DNA of 64,000 nucleotides from Nitrosotalea devaniterrae. Its GTDB lineage: Archaea > Thermoproteota > Nitrososphaeria > Nitrososphaerales > Nitrosopumilaceae. Where the stretch lies: positions 1,542,451-1,606,450 of the forward strand of contig LN890280.1 of assembly GCA_900065925.1 (NCBI GenBank), in the 5' to 3' direction. A program made the position numbers and the translations under genes. The notes under the pieces were generated by a model, which was not told where the DNA came from, did no database searches, and worked only from the letters and a program-made list of their open reading frames with translations. The stretch's first letter is position 1, and every line of letters begins with the position of its first letter. Positions 16,526-26,188 of this stretch are shown here, piece after piece.

Positions 16526-18610
16526 CTAAATTAACAACAGGAATACTACGATTAGTATACCTACTCCAAAGATGTAAAGATAAGACTGTGAAACTCCTGT
16601 CTGTGTCGCTTGCATTATTCTTGCACCACCAGCCATAGTTTTCTCAGGAACTACGTTGAATCCTTCCAGTACAAAGTTCTCAAAGTATTTGTAAAGACCC
16701 CTAGCAACGTACAATGGAGCCACTACAAATCCCCAATAGATCAATGCATTGAGATACCATCTGTTTAAGAAGAATTTGTGAAGGGCGTAAAAGAATATGT
16801 TTGAATTTACAAATTTAACTGGATCTACAAATCTTCCAATATAGAAGACATACCCTAGGCCAAACCCAATAGCAAACGCGGCTAGTGATGCCATAAGAGC
16901 TACAGGATTAACACCTTCCAAGAAGCCACCAAGTAATGGTTGTGATCCCATTGCAACTGTTTCTACGCTAGATTTTATTCCAAATGTTGATCCCAAGTAG
17001 TTAACAAAGAGATCATGGATCTGGTGTTCAAATGCAAGACCCATCACACCCACTCCAATTGTCAGTACTGCAAGAATTCCATATGGAACCCACATTGAAG
17101 GACTGGCTTCATGCACATGATGTCCCTCTTTTTCCATATCTTCTACATGCTTGCTCTTGTTGCCAAAGAATACTAGCCCTATCATTCTAGTGGTATAGAA
17201 AGCAGTGATGACTGCAGTGATAACTGCTATTGCAAATATTGGAATTGCCCAAGTATTACCTGATTGATAAACTGCTGCAAATATTGCATCCTTACTCCAG
17301 AAACCTGTAGTGATAAACGGTGCTCCCATTAATCCAAGTCCAGCTGCCCACATGAAGGCATATGTCTTTTTCATGTATTTGCGAAGACCTCCCATATCAG
17401 TCATGAATCTGGAACCTACAATATGCAATATTGAACCAGCTGCCATAAACAACGATGCTTTGAACATTGCATGTGAAATAAGATGGAAGAATCCAGCAGT
17501 ATAACCATCAACAAATTGTTTTGAAAGACCTGCAACACCAAGGGCCATCATCATGTAACCTATTTGTGATCCAGTAGAATATGCAAGAACTTTTTTGATT
17601 TCTGGATGTACCATTCCTTGCGTAGCAAGAAGAAGTGCAGTTATTGCACCAACCCATGCTATTATCTCAAAGAATTGATCCATGTTAATTCCAATTGCTG
17701 CTAACGCAAAGAAGAGAGGAGCCAAACGCGCTACCAAAAATACACCAGCCTTTACCATTGTTGCAGCATGAATAAGTGCCGAAACTGCAGTAGGTCCAGT
17801 CATTGCCTCAAGTAACCATTCGTTTAGTGGGAATTGTGCAGACTTTCCTATTGCACCTCCAAACAACAAGACTGCAGCTGGAATCAGCAAGTGTTGTGCA
17901 GCCATGGCAGTTGCCCAGCTAGTATTTGCAGTCAACTCTCGGAATCCAAAAGTTCCTGCAAATGCAAAGATGAGGAACATGCCAGCTAGCATCATAACAT
18001 CACCAACTTTTGTCATGATGAATGCCTTCATTCCAGAATGAGTTGGCGAGTAATAGTCCATCAGACCAAGCACATGTCGTCCCTCTACTCCAACATGATC
18101 CTTTTTCTTGTCTTTATACCAAAATCCTACCAATGCATATGATGCAAGGCCTACTCCTTCCCAACCAAAGAAAAGTTGCAAAAAGTTATCAGACAATACG
18201 ATGAGTTGCATAGAACCTAGGAAAAATGCCATCCAGAAGAAAAATCTGGTGAGGTCCTTGTCTCCCTTCATGTATCCAGTACTGTATACAAAGATCAAAA
18301 ATGAAATCCAGGCAACAACGTTACTCATTATTACTGCAAGCGGATCAGCAAGCACTCCAGCCTTGATTCCAATTGACGATATCCAAGGAATTTGATTATG
18401 AATTTCGTGGTTGCCAAGAGCTCCTGGTAGAAGTGTCACAGCTGAAATTGCACTGGCAAGAGCAAATGCTACTGCAACCCAACCAGTTGAACGCTTGGAG
18501 ACTTTACCAAAGGCTGGTATTATCAGTGCTGCAGCAAATGGCAGTATCCAAATTGCCCATACTCTAAGGTCTCCCAATCCAGAAACAAGATCAAAAGGTA
18601 AAATAGCCAT
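16526..18610 (-). CDS. nuoL: Complex I proton-pumping subunit L
   Basis: A 694-residue antiporter-like subunit, the longest of the three. It has FFGWEGVGLASYALVGFWY with the conserved glutamate, SAQFPLNEWLLEAMTGPTAVSALIHAATMV, and LAYSTGSQIGYMMMALG. The long C-terminal part fits the lateral helix that braces the membrane arm. Located between nuoM and nuoN; it begins four bases after the nuoM stop. Confidence 0.95.
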   Translation of the reverse strand: MAILPFDLVSGLGDLRVWAIWILPFAAALIIPAFGKVSKRSTGWVAVAFALASAISAVTLLPGALGNHEIHNQIPWISSIGIKAGVLADPLAVIMSNVVAWISFLIFVYSTGYMKGDKDLTRFFFWMAFFLGSMQLIVLSDNFLQLFFGWEGVGLASYALVGFWYKDKKKDHVGVEGRHVLGLMDYYSPTHSGMKAFIMTKVGDVMMLAGMFLIFAFAGTFGFRELTANTSWATAMAAQHLLIPAAVLLFGGAIGKSAQFPLNEWLLEAMTGPTAVSALIHAATMVKAGVFLVARLAPLFFALAAIGINMDQFFEIIAWVGAITALLLATQGMVHPEIKKVLAYSTGSQIGYMMMALGVAGLSKQFVDGYTAGFFHLISHAMFKASLFMAAGSILHIVGSRFMTDMGGLRKYMKKTYAFMWAAGLGLMGAPFITTGFWSKDAIFAAVYQSGNTWAIPIFAIAVITAVITAFYTTRMIGLVFFGNKSKHVEDMEKEGHHVHEASPSMWVPYGILAVLTIGVGVMGLAFEHQIHDLFVNYLGSTFGIKSSVETVAMGSQPLLGGFLEGVNPVALMASLAAFAIGFGLGYVFYIGRFVDPVKFVNSNIFFYALHKFFLNRWYLNALIYWGFVVAPLYVARGLYKYFENFVLEGFNVVPEKTMAGGARIMQATQTGVSQSYLYIFGVGILIVVFLLLI

Positions 18611-18613
18611 TTT

Positions 18614-20170
18614 CTAAACTCCCACCAATCCCTTCATGAAAGGAATTATTTGGTTAAAGAACACATCAGGATATATTCCAATAACAACGCTAAATCCTGC
18701 CAAGACCATCATTGGTCCTGTCACATACCAATTGGCTTCTTTTGTTTTTTCTAGATTTTCTGGAAGTTTTCCAAAGAAGACTCGTTTTATCATCCATAGT
18801 ATGTATGCCATTGTGATAACAGTAGCAATCAGACCTAAACCAAATGTTGCCATTCTTATCATAGAACCTTGTTGAATAGCAGTTTGAAGTGCGCCATAGA
18901 ACATGGTCCATTCTGCCATAAATCCACTAGTTGGTGGAATACCCATTAGAGTGAGGGCGCCAATCATTGCACAAACTGCAGTTATTGGCATTTTTCCTGC
19001 AAGTCCACCCATCTTTGTTATGCTGCGAGTTCCAACTTGCAAGATTATTGCACCAACCATCATGAATAAAATCACTTTACCTAAACTGTGAGATACAAAC
19101 ATCATTTCAGAACCAGAAAGGCCAAGTACAGAAGCAGAACCAATTCCAAATAAGATATAGCCCATTTGACTTATACTAGAATAGGCAAATAATTTTCGAA
19201 TATCATCTTGTACCAGTGCCATTATTCCACCATAGATCATTGTTATCAAACCCCAAATATTCAGAGCCAGAGCAAAGTGTTCGTATTGACCAGGCATGAG
19301 CATGATTATCAATCTGAATAAGCCATATGCGCCAACTCCCAGCATTGCTCCAGATGATAATGCGTTAAGCGGAGTTGGTGAAGCTCGATAGACATGTGGA
19401 AGCCACATGTGTACTACAAACGATGCCATTTTTACCGTAAGACCAACTATGATTGCAATAGCTGCAAGTGCCAGGACATGAGGCGGTATGCCATGCGTTT
19501 TGATGTCAGCATAATTGAAACTGCCAACACTAAGACCTATTGAAAGAAAACCAAGTAAAAGAATTACTGCACCTACATGAGTCCAAAAGAAGAATAACAG
19601 TGCAACTCTTCTTCTTGATTCATACCCCCATAACGCCAACATGAAAAATGCTGGGATTAACATGACCTCAAAGAAGACGTAAAATTCTATCAAGTTGGTC
19701 GCAAGAATTGTTCCAAGCATCCCCATTGCCATGACAAGGAAGAGAGCATAGTAGGCTCCAATTTGATGATTAACATGATTTTTCAGTGAAGAAGATTCGA
19801 TCATCTCAGTACCACCACCTACCAGTTGTTTTTCAGAATTCATTCTTTCTTCAAACATTGTTGTGATTCTAGCAACCATGTATGGTTTTGAAAATAGTGC
19901 AAGTACCGTGGATATGAGGTATATTATGATTGCAAATGGAGAAGCAAGACCATCAAGTAACAATCCAAATTCGCCAAATAATTGAGTCCATTTGTAATGT
20001 TCTTCATAACTTCCTGAAAGCACTGGAACAATAACTAGTATTGTGCAGTACAACAACAATCCAAAGCTAAACAATGCCGCAGCTGTAGGCCCAGACTTGC
20101 GTCCAAGATAATATGCCACCGGAGAAAGTAATAGTGGTAAGAGTACAGCTTGTAATAGTATGAATTGCAT
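18614..20170 (-). CDS. nuoM: Complex I proton-pumping subunit M
   Basis: A 518-residue antiporter-like membrane protein with FYVFFEVMLIPAFFMLALWG (conserved glutamate), KMASFVVHMWLPHVYRASPTPLNALSSG and LFAYSSISQMGYILFG. Size and motifs are typical of NuoM. Its start overlaps the nuoK stop, so translation is probably coupled. Gene order K-M-L-N is the archaeal one. Confidence 0.95.
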   Translation of the reverse strand: MQFILLQAVLLPLLLSPVAYYLGRKSGPTAAALFSFGLLLYCTILVIVPVLSGSYEEHYKWTQLFGEFGLLLDGLASPFAIIIYLISTVLALFSKPYMVARITTMFEERMNSEKQLVGGGTEMIESSSLKNHVNHQIGAYYALFLVMAMGMLGTILATNLIEFYVFFEVMLIPAFFMLALWGYESRRRVALLFFFWTHVGAVILLLGFLSIGLSVGSFNYADIKTHGIPPHVLALAAIAIIVGLTVKMASFVVHMWLPHVYRASPTPLNALSSGAMLGVGAYGLFRLIIMLMPGQYEHFALALNIWGLITMIYGGIMALVQDDIRKLFAYSSISQMGYILFGIGSASVLGLSGSEMMFVSHSLGKVILFMMVGAIILQVGTRSITKMGGLAGKMPITAVCAMIGALTLMGIPPTSGFMAEWTMFYGALQTAIQQGSMIRMATFGLGLIATVITMAYILWMIKRVFFGKLPENLEKTKEANWYVTGPMMVLAGFSVVIGIYPDVFFNQIIPFMKGLVGV

Positions 20171-20475
20171 TATCCTTTCAAGCTCCTAAAGTCTGCAATG
20201 TCAATGTTTCTGTACATTCTATATGCTACAATTACAAGTGCTAATCCAACTGCAACTTCTGCGGCAGCTATTGCAATAGAAAAGAGAGCTAGTGTCTGCC
20301 CCTGGCTATTTGGTATGTATCTAGAAAATGCCACTAAATTGAGATTTGCAGAATTGATAATCATTTCAATTCCAAAAAGCATACGAATTGCATTTCTCTT
20401 TACTGCAATTCCATAGATTCCAATGGCAAGCAATGCCACTGAAACTAGAATAAAATCAATCAGCGCGTTGGCCAT
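20170..20475 (-). CDS. nuoK: Complex I subunit K
   Basis: A 101-residue three-helix membrane protein. The second helix holds the conserved glutamate in LFGIEMIINSANLNLVAFS, and the third holds another in AAAEVAVGLALVIV; both are needed for proton transfer in bacterial homologues. It overlaps nuoJ by 20 bases and touches nuoM. Confidence 0.94.
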   Translation of the reverse strand: MANALIDFILVSVALLAIGIYGIAVKRNAIRMLFGIEMIINSANLNLVAFSRYIPNSQGQTLALFSIAIAAAEVAVGLALVIVAYRMYRNIDIADFRSLKG

Positions 20476-20986
20476 CTATAACATCCTCCCTTCTTGCTAG
20501 CGTCATTGCACCAATAATTGATGATGCTAAAATTAACGCCATCACTATTAATGCAGGTGAATAATATGTTAGAAAGTCTTCTCCAATTTTTTTATAATCA
20601 ACTGCAGATGAATTTGTATCCATTGTTTTCAGACCTGAACCAATGATTATTGTTCCTATGCCAAGCATGAGAACAACCATCAGTACAATACCAGCATATC
20701 TTCGGCGTTTGTCTTCTACCTTATTGAAAATAAGCTCGCGTCTTACTAGCATGACTGTAAATAGTATAAGAACTGCAATAGAGCCCACGTAAACTGAAAG
20801 TTGGAACATCGCTACAAAGGGTGCATCCAAAAGCAGAAAGAATCCGGCAACACCAGATAGTGTAAGCATTAATGCAATTGAGCCATAGATCAAAGAGCGT
20901 ATTTCAAGTGCTACAATGGCAGATCCAATTGTCAGAACAGACAAGGCTAGAAATACAGAATCAACCATGTGAGGCACCCCTGTCAT
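20456..20986 (-). CDS. nuoJ: Complex I subunit J
   Basis: A 176-residue membrane protein with five hydrophobic segments, including LLDAPFVAMFQLSVYVGSIAVLILFTVMLV, the conserved third helix of NuoJ that contains the pi-bulge region. It overlaps nuoI by 26 bases and nuoK by 20, showing tight packing of the operon. Confidence 0.93.
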   Translation of the reverse strand: MTGVPHMVDSVFLALSVLTIGSAIVALEIRSLIYGSIALMLTLSGVAGFFLLLDAPFVAMFQLSVYVGSIAVLILFTVMLVRRELIFNKVEDKRRRYAGIVLMVVLMLGIGTIIIGSGLKTMDTNSSAVDYKKIGEDFLTYYSPALIVMALILASSIIGAMTLARREDVIDGQRAD

Positions 20987-21458
20987 CGATTTTTATTTCA
21001 ACATCTTGTGCAATGTTTGGTTTTATAGCAAGTTGTGCAGGGGTGTAAATTAGAGCAGATTTCGTAAAAGAAGAAAGCTCATAGTCGTTGGTCATGTAAA
21101 GTGCATAAAATGGACAGGCATCTACACATAGTCCACAGAATACACACTTGCCATAATCTATCTGTGGCATTATTGCTTTCTTGTTATGCTTCCATGTTTC
21201 ATGAATCTTGACCATGCTTATGGCCTCTGCTATCCCCTCACATGCTACTGAGCAAAGCTGACAACCAGTACAGTGCTCATGAAATAGTATGTGTCGTCCA
21301 CGTAGTCCAGCTATTCCTACTCCAGTTTCTGGATTGAATTGAAAGCCATCACCTACAAATTTTAATTTCTGTTCAGGATAACGTAACGTAAATCGCTTTA
21401 TTGCAAGATGTTTTACACCGGAATTTAGTGCACGGATTATTCCAATTACATTACTCAA
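20961..21458 (-). CDS. nuoI: Complex I iron-sulfur subunit I
   Basis: A 165-residue protein with two [4Fe-4S] motifs, CTGCQLCSVAC and CVFCGLCVDACPF, which carry electrons to NuoB. The first motif ends CE where most relatives have CP, a mild divergence. The sequence begins with an amphipathic segment suited to membrane contact. With no NuoEFG genes in the operon, this subunit is a candidate entry point for ferredoxin-type donors. Confidence 0.94.
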   Translation of the reverse strand: MSNVIGIIRALNSGVKHLAIKRFTLRYPEQKLKFVGDGFQFNPETGVGIAGLRGRHILFHEHCTGCQLCSVACEGIAEAISMVKIHETWKHNKKAIMPQIDYGKCVFCGLCVDACPFYALYMTNDYELSSFTKSALIYTPAQLAIKPNIAQDVEIKIDDRGASHG

Positions 21459-22756
21459 TGCAACAATCCTCCCGGTCCCAAGACACCTGCGTATAGCAAT
21501 CCGAGAGCTATAAAGATGTTAATGAATGCAAGACCAATTAATTTGTACCAACCGGTATGCAATATCATATCTATTCGAACTCTTGGGAAAACTCCACGCG
21601 GTAACAAAATTAAGAGTATGACTCCAACAGTTTTGATCACAAACCATAATGTACCATTAAGCATTTCCTGATCGAAAAGTGGTAATCCAGGGAACTTTGC
21701 AGTTACAGGGCCAATTGTAATTCCTTGAGTTATAATATCCTGCGGGAATGGAGGCCAAACCATAGGACCATTCCATCCTCCAAGAAATAGAACTGTGAAT
21801 AATCCTGCAAATGCATATAATTTCAGGTAAGTTCCAAGCTGAATCAATCCATACATCATTCCAGAGAATTCTGTTAACCATCCAGCAACAATCTCACTTT
21901 CTGCCTCTGGAAGATCAAATGGAACTCTCTCAAGTTCTGCCAATATTGTAATGAAAAATACTATAGCTCCAATTGGTAGAAAAGCTATCCACCAAAAGTG
22001 TTCTTGTGATACTACAATTTGTGAAAGATTTAGACTTCCAGAAAGTATTACAACTCCAAGAAGTGAAAGTATCAATGGAATTTCAAAAGCAACCATTTGG
22101 TGAAGGGCTCTAAGACCACCAATGAATGTCCATTTGCTATTTGCCGCCCATGCAGTAAGTACTGCAATTATTGGGAAGAAACCAATTACTGCAAATACTG
22201 CTAAAAGACCAACGTTTGGATTTGCTACAACCCATCCAGGGGCAACGGGAATAAGAGAAACAAAGGCACCAGCTGCACCAACAAACAGTAATGGACCCAT
22301 CCAGAAGATAGGTTTGTCAGCTTTTGCAGGTATGATAATCTCCTTACTCATTAGTTTGAAACCATCACCCATCAATTGTAATATTCCTTCTATTTTTCCA
22401 CAATAGAGCGGACCAACTCTGAGTTGAATTTTTGCAAGGAATTTTCGTTCAACAAATATTGTTGCAGCTGCAAGCAGTGCGGCAAATCCGAATCCTGGAA
22501 ATGCCATCACTTTGAAGATAGTAGTATGCATAAAGTTTTTGACAATTGGTAGAGTACGTGACGGATCTGCCATCCAAGTCATTGCCAAGTATGGAGTCAT
22601 GAGTTGGCCGTTGATTACAGGCAACTTGATGTAAAATAATACAATAAAGACTATTGGTAATCCAACTAGACTGAAGATCAGAATAACCCAAAATATTAGA
22701 TCAAATAGAGAACCAATAAATCGACTTAGTCTAAACTGCGGTGCGATAGTTGACAT
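21455..22756 (-). CDS. nuoH: Complex I membrane subunit H
   Basis: A 433-residue membrane protein, the link between the peripheral and membrane arms. It has FVERKFLAKIQLRVGP, the acidic loop ELERVPFDLPEAESEIVAGWLTEFSG and PRGVFPRVRIDMI, all hallmark segments of the quinone-binding subunit. It follows nuoD directly and overlaps nuoI by four bases. The N-terminal extension is somewhat longer than in bacteria. Confidence 0.95.
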   Translation of the reverse strand: MSTIAPQFRLSRFIGSLFDLIFWVILIFSLVGLPIVFIVLFYIKLPVINGQLMTPYLAMTWMADPSRTLPIVKNFMHTTIFKVMAFPGFGFAALLAAATIFVERKFLAKIQLRVGPLYCGKIEGILQLMGDGFKLMSKEIIIPAKADKPIFWMGPLLFVGAAGAFVSLIPVAPGWVVANPNVGLLAVFAVIGFFPIIAVLTAWAANSKWTFIGGLRALHQMVAFEIPLILSLLGVVILSGSLNLSQIVVSQEHFWWIAFLPIGAIVFFITILAELERVPFDLPEAESEIVAGWLTEFSGMMYGLIQLGTYLKLYAFAGLFTVLFLGGWNGPMVWPPFPQDIITQGITIGPVTAKFPGLPLFDQEMLNGTLWFVIKTVGVILLILLPRGVFPRVRIDMILHTGWYKLIGLAFINIFIALGLLYAGVLGPGGLLH

Positions 22757-23890
22757 TTATCGATCTGCCTCCACAGGCCAATAATTAAGACCCCAATAGA
22801 CTGCTGGCATGTTACCTAATTTTTCTCCTTTTAGCAAATATGGCATACAAATCAAATTCCTAAACGAGCCAACGCTTATCTTTACTCTATAAGGCTCTGG
22901 CCTGTTATTGGATACAATGTAATATCCAATTGCACCTCTTCCAGATTCTACTCTACGATAAACTTCATCATTACCGCCTTTTGGATTTGGCTTTAGTTTT
23001 GTACGTACAGATCCTGATTTTGGCATTTTTCTTAATGCATCTTTTATGATTCTACAGCTCTCAAACATTTCAAGATAAGGTACACGAGATCTTGCATAGG
23101 AATCACCTTCCTTCATCACTATTGTTTGAAAATCTAAATTTTCATAGACATCATATGGTTCCTTTTTCCTTACATCAAAATCAACACCGGATGCTCTGAG
23201 TACAGAACCTGTAGTACCAAGTCTGATAGCATCCGTTCTGGATAATATTCCACTTCCCTCAGTTCTTGCCTTTAGGAGAGGATTCTGATAGAATACTGCT
23301 TCATATTCTTTCAACCTCTTTTCAAAATATTCAACTTGGCGTAAGCATCTCTCTTCAAAATTGGATGGTAAATCATTTCTCACTCCACCAGGAACAAGAT
23401 ATGCATGAGTTACTCTTGCACCAGACATTGCTTCTAACAAATCAATGAAGAGTTCCCTGTCACCTGCAGGCCACATGAACATAGTAGAGTGACCTAAGAA
23501 TATCCCATAGATAGCTAACCAGTACAAAATGTAGATGCAACGATTTAGTTCTGCTGCAATGACTCGAATGTATTTTGCTCGCTCTGGAACTTCAATTCCC
23601 AATAATTCTTCCACTCCAAGACAGTACGGGTACAAAATATTGGAAGAGTCATGTATTACAGGTCTTTCAAGATGTGGAATGTTCTGGATATAATTTCTAT
23701 ATTCAGCCATTTTTTCTTCTCCTCGGTGTACATAACCTGGATCAGGATCACAAGAAACAATGTAATCACCATCTACTTTGATAATTAATCTCATGTGTCC
23801 AGAACCTGGATGTTGTGGACCTACGTTAAGTGTCATTATTTTATCATCCACGGTTTCAAGATGCATTCCTGGAGGTAGTTGTGTTGTCAT
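22757..23890 (-). CDS. nuoD: Complex I 49-kDa-type subunit D
   Basis: A 377-residue soluble subunit. It shows LNVGPQHPGSGHMRL, the quinone-site tyrosine/histidine region, YVHRGEEKMAEYRNY, and the C-terminal SVGSFRNLICMPYLLKG. Relatives of [NiFe] hydrogenase large subunits lose the nickel cysteines in this family, as here. It forms the quinone cavity with NuoB. Confidence 0.95.
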   Translation of the reverse strand: MTTQLPPGMHLETVDDKIMTLNVGPQHPGSGHMRLIIKVDGDYIVSCDPDPGYVHRGEEKMAEYRNYIQNIPHLERPVIHDSSNILYPYCLGVEELLGIEVPERAKYIRVIAAELNRCIYILYWLAIYGIFLGHSTMFMWPAGDRELFIDLLEAMSGARVTHAYLVPGGVRNDLPSNFEERCLRQVEYFEKRLKEYEAVFYQNPLLKARTEGSGILSRTDAIRLGTTGSVLRASGVDFDVRKKEPYDVYENLDFQTIVMKEGDSYARSRVPYLEMFESCRIIKDALRKMPKSGSVRTKLKPNPKGGNDEVYRRVESGRGAIGYYIVSNNRPEPYRVKISVGSFRNLICMPYLLKGEKLGNMPAVYWGLNYWPVEADR

Positions 23891-23891
23891 T

Positions 23892-24554
23892 TTATCTTCC
23901 CTTTATCTTGAAATCTTTTCTAAATGGAGGTATATCTGCCCAGTCTTCTGGTAGAAGCAATCTTCGCATATCAGGATGACCTTCAAAGTAAACACCAAAC
24001 ATTTCAAAACATTCCCTTTCATGAAATTCTACACTATAGAATACATCACGTAGTGATGGTGTCCTAGTTGAATCAGAACCGGGATTTGGAACATCTTCTC
24101 TTGGAACTCGAGTCGCAAGTGCAAAAATTTGTCTTCCAAGTTTTTCATCAGTGTAAGATCCTAGGTGATATACTACTTCAATTTCACTTGAATCTGGATA
24201 ATCAACTCCAGATACAGATTCAGCGTGATCATACTTTAGTTCGTCTCGTATGAATTTAGCAACCTCCACAATATCTTCTCTTTTAGTAGTTACTCTAATT
24301 CTATCAGGTCTTACATAATCTATACGTGCCTTATCACCAAATTTTGATGATATTTTATCTGCCAAAGATTTTTCAAATGCTGGAATTGGTTTTGGTTTAA
24401 CAGGAACATCCGGAGACAAGTCTAATCCTTTTTCTTCATAGAATTTCTTTGCTTCATCCTTTGACATAGAATCTGGTTTAGTGTTTTCAGAATTGTCAGA
24501 ATGTTTCTCTGCAGTATCCTTAACTTCTACGTCCTTGTCAATTCCAGAGTTCAT
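23892..24554 (-). CDS. nuoC: Complex I 30-kDa-type subunit C
   Basis: A 220-residue protein. The C-terminal 150 residues contain the NuoC signature SVEFHERECFEMFGVYFEGHP followed by RRLLLPEDW. The first 50 residues are charged and low in complexity (many D, E, K, S), probably disordered. Separate NuoC and NuoD genes are normal in archaea. Confidence 0.93.
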   Translation of the reverse strand: MNSGIDKDVEVKDTAEKHSDNSENTKPDSMSKDEAKKFYEEKGLDLSPDVPVKPKPIPAFEKSLADKISSKFGDKARIDYVRPDRIRVTTKREDIVEVAKFIRDELKYDHAESVSGVDYPDSSEIEVVYHLGSYTDEKLGRQIFALATRVPREDVPNPGSDSTRTPSLRDVFYSVEFHERECFEMFGVYFEGHPDMRRLLLPEDWADIPPFRKDFKIKGR

Positions 24555-24556
24555 TG

Positions 24557-25084
24557 CTATTTAGCCTTCGTCCGTTTTATTTTTTCTTGAAGTAACATAC
24601 ATCCCTGGATCAATGTTTCAGGTCGTGGAGGACATCCTGGAACATAGACATCAACGGGGAGAACCCCATCAATTCCAGGGAGTACATTATACGAGTCAAA
24701 GTATAATCCTCCAGTTATTGCACATGCTCCCATTGCTATGACATATTTTGGATCTGGCATTTGATCATATACCATTCTCAATCTAGGAGCCATTTTTCTA
24801 GTAATTGTTCCCATTACAACTATGAGATCACATTGTCGAAGAGAACCAAATGCTTCGATAATACCAAATCGTTCAACATCATATCTAGGACTTGAGGCAG
24901 CTCCAAATTCTACACTACAGCATGCAGTCTCAAGGTGTACTGGCCATAATGAGTAAATTCTGCCCCAATTAATGGCCATGTCAAATGGTTTTCCTACTGC
25001 TTTGATAAGAACATCACCAAGTTTTCCAACTAGAACATTAGTAGCGTGCGGTGCGGTGTCTGGACTAAGTAACTCTTTTAACAT
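24557..25084 (-). CDS. nuoB: Complex I subunit B (cluster N2)
   Basis: A 175-residue protein with the tandem cysteines ETACCSVEFGA, the cysteine in AMGACAITGG and PGCPPRPETLIQGC, which together bind the [4Fe-4S] cluster N2 next to quinone. Length and motifs are standard. It lies between nuoA and nuoC in the operon. Confidence 0.95.
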   Translation of the reverse strand: MLKELLSPDTAPHATNVLVGKLGDVLIKAVGKPFDMAINWGRIYSLWPVHLETACCSVEFGAASSPRYDVERFGIIEAFGSLRQCDLIVVMGTITRKMAPRLRMVYDQMPDPKYVIAMGACAITGGLYFDSYNVLPGIDGVLPVDVYVPGCPPRPETLIQGCMLLQEKIKRTKAK

Positions 25085-25127
25085 TATTCTTCCCTATCCC
25101 GAATCCTTTCTACATTCGATTTAAAAG

Positions 25128-25544
25128 TTACCAAATGTCTTTCCTTCCTGCTTGATACAACGCAAAGGCAAATGCTGCAAAAATTATTGCTAGAAATCCT
25201 ATTATTGGTAAAGTCGCGGACTTTGGCAAATTAAGAATACTGCTACCCCAGGCATACAAAAAGATCGACGCAACATCAAATACAACAAACATCAAGACAA
25301 ATGAGTAGTATTGCATCATAAAGTGAGTACGTCCTTCGCCTTGTGGGACTTGACCGGATTCCATAGGCAAGAACTTGACCGGATTAGGAGTTTTTCGTGG
25401 TGCGATCATTCTAGAAAGAATTAGGGTTGGCCCTGTTGCTACGATTGCAAATGTAAATAACAATAAGATTGGACTGAAACTACTTGCAGCTTCTCCTACC
25501 AAAGTAGCTAACAAGCCAGTCGGAGAATATAAAAAGCTATGCAC
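25128..25544 (-). CDS. nuoA: Complex I subunit A
   Basis: A 138-residue membrane protein with three hydrophobic helices. The loop PVKFLPMESGQVPQGEGRTHFMMQYYSFVLMFVVFDV is typical of NuoA, with its conserved acidic residue. It is the first gene of the nuoABCDHIJKMLN operon; the promoter should lie in the AT-rich region 25545-25630. Confidence 0.93.
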   Translation of the reverse strand: MHSFLYSPTGLLATLVGEAASSFSPILLLFTFAIVATGPTLILSRMIAPRKTPNPVKFLPMESGQVPQGEGRTHFMMQYYSFVLMFVVFDVASIFLYAWGSSILNLPKSATLPIIGFLAIIFAAFAFALYQAGRKDIW

Positions 25545-25689
25545 ATTATACGATCATAATTTTCATTGCTGACAAATTTTTCAATAATTTCTTTGAAATT
25601 GAATAATATATTCAATTTTCCACATTAATAGATTTTAATCACTTTAATTTCTAAAATGATTGATATATGACAGTAACAAAACCTACTTT

Positions 25690-26154
25690 ATGATAAATGT
25701 CGGACAAAAAGCACCACCATTTACCTTAGTAGATACAGAATTAAAAATGCGAAGCTTGGATGAGTTTAAAGGAAAAAAAGTAGTTCTCTCATTTTTTGTA
25801 GCTGCAAGCTCTCCTGTATGTACCAAGGAAATGTGTACTTTCAGAGACGAATGGGATCAGATATCAAAACTTGGAGCTCAAGTAATAGGAATTAGTAATG
25901 ATGGTCCATTTGCAAATAAAGCATTTGCGGAATCTCAACATCTTAATTTTCCAGTACTTGGAGACTACAAAAGTCAGACAATAAGAGACTATGACATCCT
26001 AATGCCAGACTTGTTGCACGTGAAAGGATATGATGCAGCAAAGAGATCTGTATTCATCGTTGATGAAGGTGGAACCATAGTCTACAAATGGGTTTCAGAT
26101 AATCCATTGATAGAACCAAATTACCAAGAGATCATGAACTTCCTCAAGAAATAA
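25690..26154 (+). CDS. Peroxiredoxin (Bcp/AhpE type)
   Basis: About 154 residues from the ATG that opens MINVGQKAPPFTLVDTEL. The peroxidatic cysteine lies in SSPVCTKEMCTFRD, with a second cysteine five residues later that could resolve it (CxxxxC, as in Bcp). It reduces peroxides using thioredoxin-type donors. It diverges from the nuo operon over a 145-base AT-rich gap. Confidence 0.9.
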   Translation: MINVGQKAPPFTLVDTELKMRSLDEFKGKKVVLSFFVAASSPVCTKEMCTFRDEWDQISKLGAQVIGISNDGPFANKAFAESQHLNFPVLGDYKSQTIRDYDILMPDLLHVKGYDAAKRSVFIVDEGGTIVYKWVSDNPLIEPNYQEIMNFLKK

Positions 26155-26188
26155 AATAAAAATCTCTTTTAATTTATTTTAAAAATAT

